From a virus: a DNA stretch of 64,000 nt. The position numbers were made by a program, and so were the translations under genes. How positions within the stretch are numbered: position 1 is the stretch's first letter; each line of letters starts with the position of its first letter. The notes below the pieces were generated by a model. That model was not told the DNA's origin and searched no databases. It saw only the letters and a list, made by a program, of their open reading frames with translations. Positions 54,360 to 63,212 of the stretch are shown one piece after another. Location: positions 1 to 64,000 of the IMG/VR virus record IMGVR_UViG_3300044535_000389; one strand, given 5' to 3'.

Positions 54360-54811
54360 TAGAATGGTCCGTGGTCTTCGTCTGAATCTTTATACTTATC
54401 AATTGCTGCCATCAGTTTAATTTCTGTGTCAGCTTCAATTGATTCCGCTTGGGCATTGGTAACATGCGCTTCTGCTAGTGCCTTATGGTCAGTCTTACCT
54501 AGCTCTTGAACTTTGACATTAGGGTCAAGTTCTGAAACTTTCATACCCATCATCGTCGCAAACGCACCGACGAAAGCACCAACGATGGTAGAGAATGCTG
54601 GACCAATAATCTTAAAGATTTCGTTGTTATCGATTGTCTCATTAGGAACAAAAAGGCCAATCATCATGGTCACAACAACAGACATCATAATGATGCCAAG
54701 AATAGCCGCGGCCATCTTCATGATGGTAAGTTGAATCTTACCCTTCTCAATTTCTAGTTCTTGGAGGGTATCAATTTGTTTACCCACCGAGAAAAAATTT
54801 GACAAACTCAT
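54359..54811 (-). CDS. Two-span membrane protein, holin candidate
   Basis: 150 aa. Spans at about 30-52 (MKMAAAILGIIMMSVVVTMMIGLF) and 68-88 (IGPAFSTIVGAFVGAFATMMGM), charged helical C-terminus. Position directly upstream of and overlapping the endolysin gene suggests a class-II-like holin; a second candidate is at 62354. Confidence 0.72.
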   Translation of the reverse strand: MSLSNFFSVGKQIDTLQELEIEKGKIQLTIMKMAAAILGIIMMSVVVTMMIGLFVPNETIDNNEIFKIIGPAFSTIVGAFVGAFATMMGMKVSELDPNVKVQELGKTDHKALAEAHVTNAQAESIEADTEIKLMAAIDKYKDSDEDHGPF

Positions 54812-55344
54812 TGTGCATTCCTTCTTATAATTTTTTTCTTCTTTTTATAATTTGCTTGTGCCTTCTTAGAGACACCAGGTTCTGCTTGGTTGGCTTTAGT
54901 TGGATTTGGAATACCAATCCCAGCTATTCCACCACCACCGACACCCATCTCTTCAACAAACTGTCTGAATGATAGTGTTCTGTTCTCTAGGTCTTCTGCT
55001 AAAGCAATAGCGTCTGGTTCTTGGTGTGCCATGTAGAATAGTTCCTCTAAAACATCGTCATCATATTCTACCCCTTCTTTTACCAATGCAACCGCAGCGG
55101 CAAAAGAAAGAAAGTTCTTACTTTCTACTGGCACCATATGAATAATTCTTTTCAATCTAAAAACTAAACGATGGAGATAAGTATATGCTTCTCTCTCAAC
55201 ATCTGTATTTAGTTTTGAAATTGGTGTGATTTCTTTACCCTTCTTGTCGATAATGCCCAAGCGGTATGCGTCCGTTCTTTCAAACGGAGTAGTGAGCATC
55301 CATAGGACGCGCAGTGCAATAGCATTATCGATCAACTTAGCCAT
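54808..55344 (-). CDS. Conserved T4-like phage hypothetical
   Basis: 178 aa from the ATG at 55344. LIDNAIALRVLWMLTTPFERTDAYRLGIIDKKGK and EREAYTYLHRLVFRLKRII are typical of a protein conserved in T4-like phages; the C-terminus is a Gly/Lys tail (GVGGGGIAGIG...YKKKKKI). Function unknown; sits among late genes. Confidence 0.84.
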   Translation of the reverse strand: MAKLIDNAIALRVLWMLTTPFERTDAYRLGIIDKKGKEITPISKLNTDVEREAYTYLHRLVFRLKRIIHMVPVESKNFLSFAAAVALVKEGVEYDDDVLEELFYMAHQEPDAIALAEDLENRTLSFRQFVEEMGVGGGGIAGIGIPNPTKANQAEPGVSKKAQANYKKKKKIIRRNAQ

Positions 55345-55699
55345 CAATATTCCTTAAAGTTCTCGCTATGTTTAAATCTAAAGGTATTTCTGGTATATCA
55401 TCTACAGTCATTCTATTTAGATAAACTAGAAATGTTTTCAGGTATGACCAATACTTATTTTCTAATTTATATAAAAGCATCAAAGTGGTTTCATTACCAA
55501 ATACGTTATACAAAACTATTAAGTGATTGAGTATCAATCTTTCACTTAATATATCTGTTGTTACATATCTACGAAATAATCGTTTGATATACTTAAATCG
55601 TTTTAAATCTTCTTCAAGGTCAGACATACCAAGGCAACCTCGATTGTCATAACTCTTAATAGCAAAGATCAAAAAATTATCATCATTTAATTCAAACAT
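55337..55699 (-). CDS. Conserved T4-like phage hypothetical
   Basis: 120 aa. FLIFAIKSYDNRGCLGMSDLEEDLKRFKYIKRLFRRY is a pattern I recall from T4-like phages, always near the previous gene. Basic and helical; could bind nucleic acid or structural proteins. Confidence 0.84.
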   Translation of the reverse strand: MFELNDDNFLIFAIKSYDNRGCLGMSDLEEDLKRFKYIKRLFRRYVTTDILSERLILNHLIVLYNVFGNETTLMLLYKLENKYWSYLKTFLVYLNRMTVDDIPEIPLDLNIARTLRNIDG

Positions 55700-55700
55700 A

Positions 55701-56153
55701 TTATGTTACTGTCGCCGTTCCTCCAATGAAATACCACAATGTTCCTTGGAACATAAGTGTCGCGGTATCTCCTGCCCCATTAAAAACAATACTAGAATGA
55801 CCAATATTGGACGTAATACTTAGTGTATGATTTGCGGAATTTGATTGCATGATGATAGTTTTAATTTGGCCATCAACACCATCAACGATGGTTAATGTAC
55901 CACTAGCATCAGGTGACGTAATCCTTGTTACCAAAGATGTAATTGAAATGGCACCCGCAGCCGATAAAGTCTGCGGAGTGCCACCCAATACTAATTTGTC
56001 TTCTAAAACTACCGGGACAGGAATGCCGCCGAACAGATTAGCAACAGTAATCTTATGATCATATGGACTTGTATTTGGTTTCACTAGATAAATCACATCA
56101 GCCGAATTCGCTTCGGTTGCTGGATTCATCGCTGTTACTTTGCTATCTGCCAT
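55701..56153 (-). CDS. Virion/fibre-like structural protein
   Basis: 150 aa. Beta-rich and Thr/Ser/Gly-rich with few charges (VTAMNPATEANSADVIYLVKPNTSPYDHKITVANLFGG), typical of tail-fibre tips or head decoration proteins. Same unit as the 523 aa protein. Confidence 0.72.
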   Translation of the reverse strand: MADSKVTAMNPATEANSADVIYLVKPNTSPYDHKITVANLFGGIPVPVVLEDKLVLGGTPQTLSAAGAISITSLVTRITSPDASGTLTIVDGVDGQIKTIIMQSNSANHTLSITSNIGHSSIVFNGAGDTATLMFQGTLWYFIGGTATVT

Positions 56154-56159
56154 TAGTTA

Positions 56160-57731
56160 TTAATCCTCTGGGAATTCGATATCGTCAGCGGCATCACCGG
56201 TGATGCCGTTCTTCGAAAGGGCGCACAGAACTTCATACTGGATACGACCAGCATGAGCACCAGTTAGAACCTTACGCTTTACCCAACCAGTGTGAGCAAC
56301 AGCACCACTAAGTCCTTCTTCATCACCTTGGTTTACACCAAGTGCTGCATTAGCAGTAGCAGTTGTTGCAGTCATCAGATCGAAATACTGATCATTATTA
56401 CCAGTACCAGAAATCAGAACGAGTGTAAATGGCGTATATGTTAGACCAGTTGGCGTACCTACTGTTGTAGTAAGTGCAGAACCATCTTCACCCGTCAGAG
56501 TAAATCCAGTTACGGATGGCGATGTACCTGTAACAGCAGAAACAGTATAGATGCTGCCCGTCGCATATCCAGAAATAGTACCAGTTCCACCTAGTGTACC
56601 AGTAATACGAATACGATCACCAGCTGCTAGAGTAGTTGCGGTGCAAGTAAACTGACCGCCAGTTCCAGAGATAGCAACACCAGCAAGTGCGGTACGACCA
56701 GCAGCAGCAGAGGCAGAAGCAGCCAAACGGAACAGACCAGTTGTAAACCCTAGAGCAGAAACAAAGTATGAAGTTCCGTTTACTAAACCAGTAACAGCAG
56801 TACCACCATTATGATAATACTTAATTTCTTCACCAGAAACTAAACCGTGAGTAGCATAAGTAAACTTCTCTTCAGCAATAGTAACAGCAGATGTAGGCAC
56901 AGTTCTGCGTGGAACTGAAAGATTTACAGTAGGAGCAGTTTCATATGAAGAACCATTGTCTGTTACAGTGATTGCAGTAACTACGCCACCAGAGATGGTC
57001 GCTGTTGCCTCAGCATCAGCACCACCACCACCTGAGAAACCAACAGCAGGGGTTTCAAGGTAACGTGTACCACCTTGGATTAGAGCAACCGCTGAAATGT
57101 AACCACCCGATTGGTCGCCATGAATTTCGCTGCTTCTTACACCAAAAACTTGTGTCGATTCAAAGTCAGTTGATCCAACAGAGGCAACGAAAGTTGGTTT
57201 TTCGTGGGCTCTATATGTTTGACCAGAGAATGTAGTCAGAGTTGTTCCTGGATTTGCATTGATAACAGTCGCCACTGTTTCACTAGCAACGGCGATTACA
57301 ATCATTTCCTGAGTACCAACACGAACGATATCATTAACAAGAAGAAGATCCGTCACGAACAAGGTGTCTGTACCTGTTAGAGTTCCGCGACCGTAATCTA
57401 GACTTAGTGTGAAAGTGTGTGAAGCACCTGAACCATCTGTCGAGGCGATTACTGTTGGATTATTATGTAGTGCCTGTGCTTCAGTAGCAGCAACCATGAA
57501 AGTATCTGTAGTAACATTAGTTACGTAGTATGTGCTGCCAGATGTCAGACCTACAACAGAAGTTCCTCCACCGTTTGCATATGCAACAGGATCGCCTAGT
57601 TGAAATGGATGGCCTGACGAATTATAAACGCCGGCAGCATGACCTGTGGCGCCATTGAATGTGATAGCAGGTGCAGTAAGAGTTACTGTACCCGACACTG
57701 ATTTACTATCTGCTTTACCCCATGCGGACAT
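56160..57731 (-). CDS. Large beta-rich structural (decoration/fibre) protein
   Basis: 523 aa, very rich in Thr, Gly, Ala, Val and Ser, very low in Lys and Cys. Repeating motif about every 100 residues: a V-x-G-L-(V/T)-x-G-(S/T)-x-Y-(Y/F)-V unit (residues about 59-72, 312-325) and Y-x-x-x-x-x-T-V-N-L strands, suggesting tandem beta-sandwich repeats. Typical of T4-like capsid-decoration or fibre proteins. No enzymatic motif. Confidence 0.75.
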   Translation of the reverse strand: MSAWGKADSKSVSGTVTLTAPAITFNGATGHAAGVYNSSGHPFQLGDPVAYANGGGTSVVGLTSGSTYYVTNVTTDTFMVAATEAQALHNNPTVIASTDGSGASHTFTLSLDYGRGTLTGTDTLFVTDLLLVNDIVRVGTQEMIVIAVASETVATVINANPGTTLTTFSGQTYRAHEKPTFVASVGSTDFESTQVFGVRSSEIHGDQSGGYISAVALIQGGTRYLETPAVGFSGGGGADAEATATISGGVVTAITVTDNGSSYETAPTVNLSVPRRTVPTSAVTIAEEKFTYATHGLVSGEEIKYYHNGGTAVTGLVNGTSYFVSALGFTTGLFRLAASASAAAGRTALAGVAISGTGGQFTCTATTLAAGDRIRITGTLGGTGTISGYATGSIYTVSAVTGTSPSVTGFTLTGEDGSALTTTVGTPTGLTYTPFTLVLISGTGNNDQYFDLMTATTATANAALGVNQGDEEGLSGAVAHTGWVKRKVLTGAHAGRIQYEVLCALSKNGITGDAADDIEFPED

Positions 57732-59059
57732 TAGTTGTCTCCCTTTTTATATTCTTGATCTACAAAGTTAAAAAATTGTTTGCGTTTTTCTTCATCAAGT
57801 TCCGAGGGAGACTTGATACCATACTGTGTAAGTGCTGCGTCAAATGTGGTCTTATAAGATTCATTCATCTGTGTGAAGGCAGCGATATCAGCCAGTGCTT
57901 CGCCGCGGCGAGATTCCTTTGCAAGAATTTTACGGCCAGCACGGATACGACTATTTAAACGGTTTCCATACTTTCTCATACTATCCAGGTCATTAACATT
58001 TGCAACGACTTCACCCGGTTTAGTCTTTGCCTTATCCATATAAGATTGAAGTTTACCCTTTGAAAGTTCATCGATTGTTTCGACTTCTTCTTTCACACCA
58101 GCATTCATTTTTTTAGCATGAGCATGTGCAGCCTTGTGCTGGTCAGGAGATGTTTGCTTTGATTGGGTGTCTCCATAAGGAAACGACTTGACCACCTTTG
58201 ATGTCATCAATGCCTGACCCATCGCATCTTTTTTCCCAGTAGGAATTTTTTTGTTCACATGATGTGCGTTATTGGCTGTGTGAACGAAATATGTTGCTTC
58301 TTCCAGATCGACTTCCTCAGTGCGAGAGTTTTTCAAATCGGCGGCGCTAGGTGCACCTTCTGAACCAGGCTTGCGCATACGTTCACCAGATCCTGATTTA
58401 ATGCGCTTACGCTTTGCATGAATGTTATCCCAGAGGCCGCGCTTCTCTTCGACTGGCTCGGCTTCTTCATTCTTCTGGGTATTCATTGCCTTCTTAGCAA
58501 GATGTTTGGCAACGTTCTTTACCTTATTGCCGTATTCGTCTTTGCGCTCTCCGGCTTTTTTATATGGACCTTCAAACGGCATTTTTTCTTCATTCATTTC
58601 GCTTTGGAGATAGTTCGCTGCGGTTGAGATATAGTCTTCTGCTAGGGTAATCTTTGATTGAACCCACTCAGGAAGATTTGTATCTTCGCTCATCGAATCA
58701 TGCATACGTTGCGAGTTAGCAATGATTGACTTTAGTTGGGACATAGCCATGTCACCTTCATAGTCATACTCTTGCTTCTCTTTAGCTTCGGTTGCATACG
58801 ATTTAGCACCAACTCTGGCCTTATTAAAGATAGAATCATCACCCAGAACGATGAACATCATGGAATTTAAGAAGTTTGCCATGATGTCGCGCTCGGCGCC
58901 TTGAAGTGGATAACCACCTTGTATCTTAGTAATAGCTTTGCGCAATAGAGGAATAGTATTCGATGGCATTAGTCCAGCACGGACTAGTTGCTGCAAACGC
59001 ATATCCAAATCTACTGACTCTGCCATTACAGTGTCTTTAATTGTTTGTTCGAGTGACAT
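57731..59059 (-). CDS. Virion-associated protein with ELSKxKLxxYxxxA motif
   Basis: 442 aa from the ATG at 59059 (AAGGAG upstream). Helical and highly charged. EEVETIDELSKGKLQSYMDKAKTKPGE (about 340-366) is a motif scattered through virion proteins of T4-like phages; other parts (NAHHVNKKIPTGKKDAMG) are Lys-rich. Possibly a prohead core or internal head protein. Overlaps the structural gene by one base. Confidence 0.75.
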   Translation of the reverse strand: MSLEQTIKDTVMAESVDLDMRLQQLVRAGLMPSNTIPLLRKAITKIQGGYPLQGAERDIMANFLNSMMFIVLGDDSIFNKARVGAKSYATEAKEKQEYDYEGDMAMSQLKSIIANSQRMHDSMSEDTNLPEWVQSKITLAEDYISTAANYLQSEMNEEKMPFEGPYKKAGERKDEYGNKVKNVAKHLAKKAMNTQKNEEAEPVEEKRGLWDNIHAKRKRIKSGSGERMRKPGSEGAPSAADLKNSRTEEVDLEEATYFVHTANNAHHVNKKIPTGKKDAMGQALMTSKVVKSFPYGDTQSKQTSPDQHKAAHAHAKKMNAGVKEEVETIDELSKGKLQSYMDKAKTKPGEVVANVNDLDSMRKYGNRLNSRIRAGRKILAKESRRGEALADIAAFTQMNESYKTTFDAALTQYGIKSPSELDEEKRKQFFNFVDQEYKKGDN

Positions 59060-59085
59060 TAGTATCTCCTTATCCTCTATATTTA

Positions 59086-59523
59086 TCACTTAGAGGATGC
59101 ACGGATCATCCAACCGTGTTTTGCATGAACATCTAATCTCTCTTCGAGTAAGTTCAATAAGCCTCTATTATTTTCCGCGTCTGCCAATTTATGAGCCGAA
59201 TTAAGTGCTTCAATCACAGAGGCATTTGCGTCATTAAGGTCAGATAACATACCAGATACATCTACACCATAGATATTAGATTCTTTGATAGTAGTAATAG
59301 AAGCAAGTTCTGTCATATTATATGGCGCATATTCATCCAAAGCTCTAATTTGTTCCGCCACGGTGTCTATAGCCGCAAACAGTTCTTCGTAGATGTCAGA
59401 AAAGAAATCGTGCAGCTGGGAGAAGTCTTTACCTTCTACATTCCAGTGAAAGCCATGCGCCTTAAAATACATTGCATATGTATTTGCCAGAACAATTTTA
59501 AGGGAAGTATTCAACTCATCCAT
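59086..59523 (-). CDS. Dps-like ferritin
   Basis: 145 aa. AHGFHWNVEGKDFSQLHDFFSDIYEELFAAID (about 22-53) holds the His, His, Asp and Glu of the Dps ferroxidase centre (H-W-N-V-x-G...L-H...D-x-x-x-E); NRGLLNLLEERLDVHAKHGWMI is the last helix. Dps binds DNA and oxidises iron. On a phage it could protect DNA from oxidative damage or act in the capsid; both neighbours are virion-type genes. Confidence 0.88.
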   Translation of the reverse strand: MDELNTSLKIVLANTYAMYFKAHGFHWNVEGKDFSQLHDFFSDIYEELFAAIDTVAEQIRALDEYAPYNMTELASITTIKESNIYGVDVSGMLSDLNDANASVIEALNSAHKLADAENNRGLLNLLEERLDVHAKHGWMIRASSK

Positions 59524-59524
59524 A

Positions 59525-61783
59525 TTATTTCTTCTTCGTTCTTGCGTTGGTCACGCGGCTCTGGTCACGCTTTCTTTCGCTTTGTTGTAGGCGGATTGAA
59601 AGTCTTGATACCATTGGTGCCATGCGCTTTACTTGTGCTTCGATACGTGCCTTTTCAGAGGCTGATACAGAAGATGGGTCGCGGTTACGAAGAATGCGCT
59701 TGTAAACCATTCTACGAGCGGCGCGAATTGAACGAGATTTAATTCTATCAGGTGTAGCAATACGCTTTAGCGCCATATTCTTTGCAAGATTGCGGCGAGT
59801 CTTGTTGCGCATTGCAGCAAATCTTTTCTTTAGACGACCCTGAGGAGTGATGGCTTCATCTAGTTCGCCTTCATTCTCATCTTCGTCTTCTACATCTTCG
59901 GCATCATAGTATTTACTTAGGTCTTGCCATGAAGAAGATTCAATTTCATTAGTGACATCAGCCTCAATTGCAGCCAAGTCACCCTCGGTCCATTGATTTA
60001 CCGTATCGTCGGCGCTCATATCATCTAAACCAGGTAGAGGTGATAGTTGATACGGCGAAGGATAATTTGCAGGTGAGATATTGTCAGTGCAAGGTCCCAT
60101 TGTCTGACCCATGGTCTCTTCTGAGATTGCTCTCATAAAATCAGCATGTGATTTGTGGGCGCGCTTGACTAGACTTTCTTTTTCGATTGAAGACTTCAAC
60201 GAGTGATAGCGGTCATTGAACTTCTCTACATGGTTAGGAGCTACGTGGTGTTCTGCACCATCATAGAACTTAACCTTGGAACCAATAGAAGTGGCTTTAC
60301 GAAGTTGCATAACAAGATGCTTAGGTTCTTCTGCTCTCTGGACTGCCTTTTTCTTTGCAATATCTTTCTTAGCCTTTGCGATTTTTTTCGGATCGGCAAG
60401 TGTCTTTCGTAGTTTGGCAGCAAATTCAGAACGCTTCTTGGCACCTAGGGCCGAGATTTCGTCGAGTTGTTGTTCTTGGATAGCATCACCAGAAAATGGA
60501 TTCATTGCTGGAATCTTATCAGCCGCTAGACCTTCTTGTCCTGGTGTCATAGCTGCCCACTTCTTGCGAAGTTCTGGGCTACCCCATTCGTCTTCTTTAC
60601 CTAGTTCTTCTTTGACAGTGCTGTTGTTTAGACGTTTTGCCATAGCACCACGAATTCGCGAGAGAGACCCGACACTGCTCTGTGGTGTTCTTGGTTTTTC
60701 AGCAGCAGGATGCATCGTAGGTTTAGCAATCGGCGGACGTTTTGGTGGCGTTTTCGGCGTATAACCATTACTAACGCTGTGTGCATTTTGGTCAATACCA
60801 TACTCGTTTATCTGCTCGATTTCTTCGTTACAATTCCAGCGGCGTAGTGACATAGCCTTACGGGTTGGACGACCCTTCTCATCCTTCATAGGACCTTTCA
60901 TGCCACCCATGCGGGCGCAGAATGACTTGCGACGACCAGCAGCTTCACCTTTTGGATCCAGCTTACTAGGAGGTGTAGTAACAGCCGTCTTGATACCCAT
61001 GGCCTTGGCACCCTTACGAGTTAGACCAGCGCCATCTTCTGTGGCACGGTAGTGACCCTTAGAGTCTTCGCCGCGCTCTTCTGGAAGAATTGAAGACTTA
61101 GTTACCTTTGATTTGAATACAGTGTGGTCAACACCGACTCTCTTTGCTGCAACCTTATGTGCATGAGCGGTGTTCTGAGCCTTAACATGGACCGAACCAG
61201 CAGCAACAGCTTTACCAGCATGTTGTTTAGGAAAGTCTACCTTCCACATGCCATATGCTTCTTCGACTTTGTTTGAGACTTCGATGGTCTGTGCATTCAA
61301 TGGCTTCTTGGCTTCATCGCCGTTTGCCGCCTTGTATGCTTTGTCCATATCTTCGTCGCTATCACTTTCTTGTGGCTTTAGACCAGCATTTGAATGGTAG
61401 CCATACTCACCTTCTTTAGGAAAGCCTTCTCTTGGATAATTATCAGCGGCTTCTTTGACATGACGACCCATGCCACTGGAATAGGTATTGAGTTCGTATG
61501 GGTGTGTGCCGCCCTTGTTGAATACTTGAACATGTACCATGTGCTTCTTGCCACTAGTATGAGTGGCTGGCATACTTACAGAGGTGGTATTACCTTCGCT
61601 TGGCTTCTTTGAGCCAACACCAACGTGCTGGAATCTATCATCGTCACTTACACTAAGACCAGCCTTTTGGTGGTGTGATAGTGCGTGATTGATTGCATCG
61701 GTATATGATTTGTGATACAGTGTGTAATCAGAACCACGAGCCTCTTTCAGTCGCGCCTTTGCTTTCTCAATAATATTAGCCAT
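59525..61783 (-). CDS. Large Lys/Ala-rich virion-associated protein
   Basis: 752 aa, no enzyme motif. Short helical segments separated by polar linkers: EEYGMW..., LARLSGRRKSF-like GRRKSFCARMGGMKGPMKDEKGRP (about 280-303), QLDEISALGAKKRSEFAAKL (about 433-452), a strongly basic end (RRMVYKRILRNRDP...RKRDQSRVT). Fits an internal head or DNA-packaging-associated protein processed during maturation. Exact late promoter TATAAATA at 61816-61823. Confidence 0.72.
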   Translation of the reverse strand: MANIIEKAKARLKEARGSDYTLYHKSYTDAINHALSHHQKAGLSVSDDDRFQHVGVGSKKPSEGNTTSVSMPATHTSGKKHMVHVQVFNKGGTHPYELNTYSSGMGRHVKEAADNYPREGFPKEGEYGYHSNAGLKPQESDSDEDMDKAYKAANGDEAKKPLNAQTIEVSNKVEEAYGMWKVDFPKQHAGKAVAAGSVHVKAQNTAHAHKVAAKRVGVDHTVFKSKVTKSSILPEERGEDSKGHYRATEDGAGLTRKGAKAMGIKTAVTTPPSKLDPKGEAAGRRKSFCARMGGMKGPMKDEKGRPTRKAMSLRRWNCNEEIEQINEYGIDQNAHSVSNGYTPKTPPKRPPIAKPTMHPAAEKPRTPQSSVGSLSRIRGAMAKRLNNSTVKEELGKEDEWGSPELRKKWAAMTPGQEGLAADKIPAMNPFSGDAIQEQQLDEISALGAKKRSEFAAKLRKTLADPKKIAKAKKDIAKKKAVQRAEEPKHLVMQLRKATSIGSKVKFYDGAEHHVAPNHVEKFNDRYHSLKSSIEKESLVKRAHKSHADFMRAISEETMGQTMGPCTDNISPANYPSPYQLSPLPGLDDMSADDTVNQWTEGDLAAIEADVTNEIESSSWQDLSKYYDAEDVEDEDENEGELDEAITPQGRLKKRFAAMRNKTRRNLAKNMALKRIATPDRIKSRSIRAARRMVYKRILRNRDPSSVSASEKARIEAQVKRMAPMVSRLSIRLQQSERKRDQSRVTNARTKKK

Positions 61784-61815
61784 TAAAAGTATCTCCAGAA
61801 GCTAAACGTTTGCTA

Positions 61816-61823
61816 TATTTATA
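61816..61823 (-). promoter_or_regulatory. T4-type late promoter
   Basis: Exact TATAAATA on the minus strand 33 bases upstream of the 752 aa gene. Confidence 0.76.
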
Positions 61824-61827
61824 ACAA

Positions 61828-62343
61828 TTACTTCTTCGATTTCTCGGAGTTGATACGGTCAACCTCAGTTTTGTTATCTGCAATCCACTTCTGTAGAGCA
61901 ATCAATTGCTGGGCGTTTTGCTGGCATCTGGAGTAGTTTGTGATGATTCCGACGAGGGCCGTAGTGTCTGTAATTCCTGAGGAGGACGCATCAGAAGCTC
62001 GGGTGGGGTCGGCATCACTGGCAGTGGCACTAGAGTCGTGCGTGAACACCCAGCCGTTAGACATAACAGACTGGCTAGGAACAATGTTTTTGGCGGTATC
62101 AATGTAAACATATTCTTTCTCTCTAATTGTGTTTGTTCTATCAACATATTCAGTAACTACATTATTACTTATTTCAGCATTCTTTTTCTCAAGTTCGGCA
62201 ACTTGTGTGCTTGCCTTAGCAGCAAATCTTTGTAGTTCTGCTTCGGCGTAGGCAGAGCCCTTCATATATCCATATAGGAATACACCAAGTATTAAAGCAG
62301 CGCCTGCTAGTAACTTATATGGGAGAGGGATCATACCAAACAT
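61828..62343 (-). CDS. Inner-membrane spanin (Rz-like)
   Basis: 171 aa from the ATG at 62343 (AAGGAA upstream). One N-terminal span (PLPYKLLAGAALILGVFLYGY, about 5-25) and a long periplasmic coiled coil. A lipoprotein gene is nested in another frame (61902-62111), the classical Rz/Rz1 arrangement. Together they would fuse inner and outer membranes at lysis. Confidence 0.85.
   Translation of the reverse strand: MFGMIPLPYKLLAGAALILGVFLYGYMKGSAYAEAELQRFAAKASTQVAELEKKNAEISNNVVTEYVDRTNTIREKEYVYIDTAKNIVPSQSVMSNGWVFTHDSSATASDADPTRASDASSSGITDTTALVGIITNYSRCQQNAQQLIALQKWIADNKTEVDRINSEKSKK
61902..62111 (-). CDS. Outer-membrane spanin lipoprotein (Rz1-like), nested
   Basis: 69 aa in a different frame wholly inside the Rz-like gene. 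MFTLIPPKTLFLASLLCLTAGC is a lipoprotein signal peptide with lipobox L-T-A-G-C; the mature part is short and Pro-rich (PLPVMPTPPELLMRPPQELQ), as in Rz1. GAGAGAAAG precedes its ATG at 62111 (the longer frame to 62147 is not needed). Confidence 0.85.
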   Translation of the reverse strand: MFTLIPPKTLFLASLLCLTAGCSRTTLVPLPVMPTPPELLMRPPQELQTLRPSSESSQTTPDASKTPSN

Positions 62344-62353
62344 ATTTAATTCC

Positions 62354-62602
62354 TTATTCTTCTTCTGACTTCTTTGTTGGTTTCTTAGGCGCAAACTTTT
62401 CTACACCAGTAATACCAAGAGTGCCGATAACAATATACATTACACCGTTGAAGATAAACTCTTCAATGGTGAAGTCCCAGAATAGATTAGCAATGTAGCC
62501 AATGGCAATAAGTAGTGTAGCAACAACTGCTACCATACGTTTAGAAGATGGATTACCATTTTCTGACATCATATCTTTGATATATGTTAGAAATTTGCCC
62601 AT
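62354..62602 (-). CDS. Two-span membrane protein, holin candidate
   Basis: 82 aa. Spans at about 24-42 (VAVVATLLIAIGYIANLF) and 51-68 (FIFNGVMYIVIGTLGITGV), Lys/Glu tail. Size and topology fit phage holins, and it sits directly upstream of the spanin pair. The other candidate is 54359-54811. Confidence 0.78.
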   Translation of the reverse strand: MGKFLTYIKDMMSENGNPSSKRMVAVVATLLIAIGYIANLFWDFTIEEFIFNGVMYIVIGTLGITGVEKFAPKKPTKKSEEE

Positions 62603-62603
62603 G

Positions 62604-63212
62604 TTAGAGTCCTAGAAACGTTTTGAAGGACAAGGCTTCATGGAGGCCCATGCCACGGCGAACATCTTTATAGAGTTCGCTCTTATGCTTTGTGGACATT
62701 GCACTAGGTGCCATCTTATGAAATTCTTTTTCGTTACCAGCGGCTGCATGTTGGCGCATCTTGGTACCAGAAGCGCCTGCTACACCTGTGTCAGCATCCG
62801 AACGTTCTTTACCAACGGTATGAATGGTAATCTTCTTAAAGTTGTAGTGGCCGTGACGACCTTCTTTGCCATTATACTTATGCGCGAGAGCATGGAATTC
62901 ATGTGCGCGGTCTGAACCAACGTGTAAGTGTAAGTGTGTAACACCTTCACTATGAAGTCTTGACATTTGGTGTAGGAGAGTGGGATGTTCTTTATCTAGA
63001 AGACGAACATTGGCACCTGGAAATGCTCTCTTAGCATGTTTCAACTTCTGTTCAGGCGTCAAAGGATTCTTTTTAGAATCGTGTGTGCCAGTAAGAACGA
63101 TGGTATGTCCGTGGGTACCAGCCGTGTTACGAACTTGGTTTACAACAGCTTCATGACCCACGGTGATTGGGTTCATTCTACCTTGTGTGATATGATGATG
63201 AACGTCAGCCAT
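62604..63212 (-). CDS. Nucleotidyltransferase (NMNAT/cytidylyltransferase-like), His-rich
   Basis: 202 aa. ITQGRMNPITVGHEAVVNQV (residues 8-27) has a T/H-x-G-H nucleotide motif; ASGTKMRQHA (about 147) matches the (I/A)-S-G-T-x-x-R motif. Many His around (HLHLHVGSDRAHEFHAL). It might act on NMN, a sugar phosphate or a modified nucleotide. TAATG/overlap with the 3' gene upstream; placement among late genes is unusual for a metabolic enzyme. Confidence 0.82.
   Translation of the reverse strand: MADVHHHITQGRMNPITVGHEAVVNQVRNTAGTHGHTIVLTGTHDSKKNPLTPEQKLKHAKRAFPGANVRLLDKEHPTLLHQMSRLHSEGVTHLHLHVGSDRAHEFHALAHKYNGKEGRHGHYNFKKITIHTVGKERSDADTGVAGASGTKMRQHAAAGNEKEFHKMAPSAMSTKHKSELYKDVRRGMGLHEALSFKTFLGL

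Noticed and set aside
60276-60764. Plus-strand ORF of 162 codons
   Set aside because: Antisense shadow of the 752 aa virion-associated gene; no ribosome-binding site, no motif.
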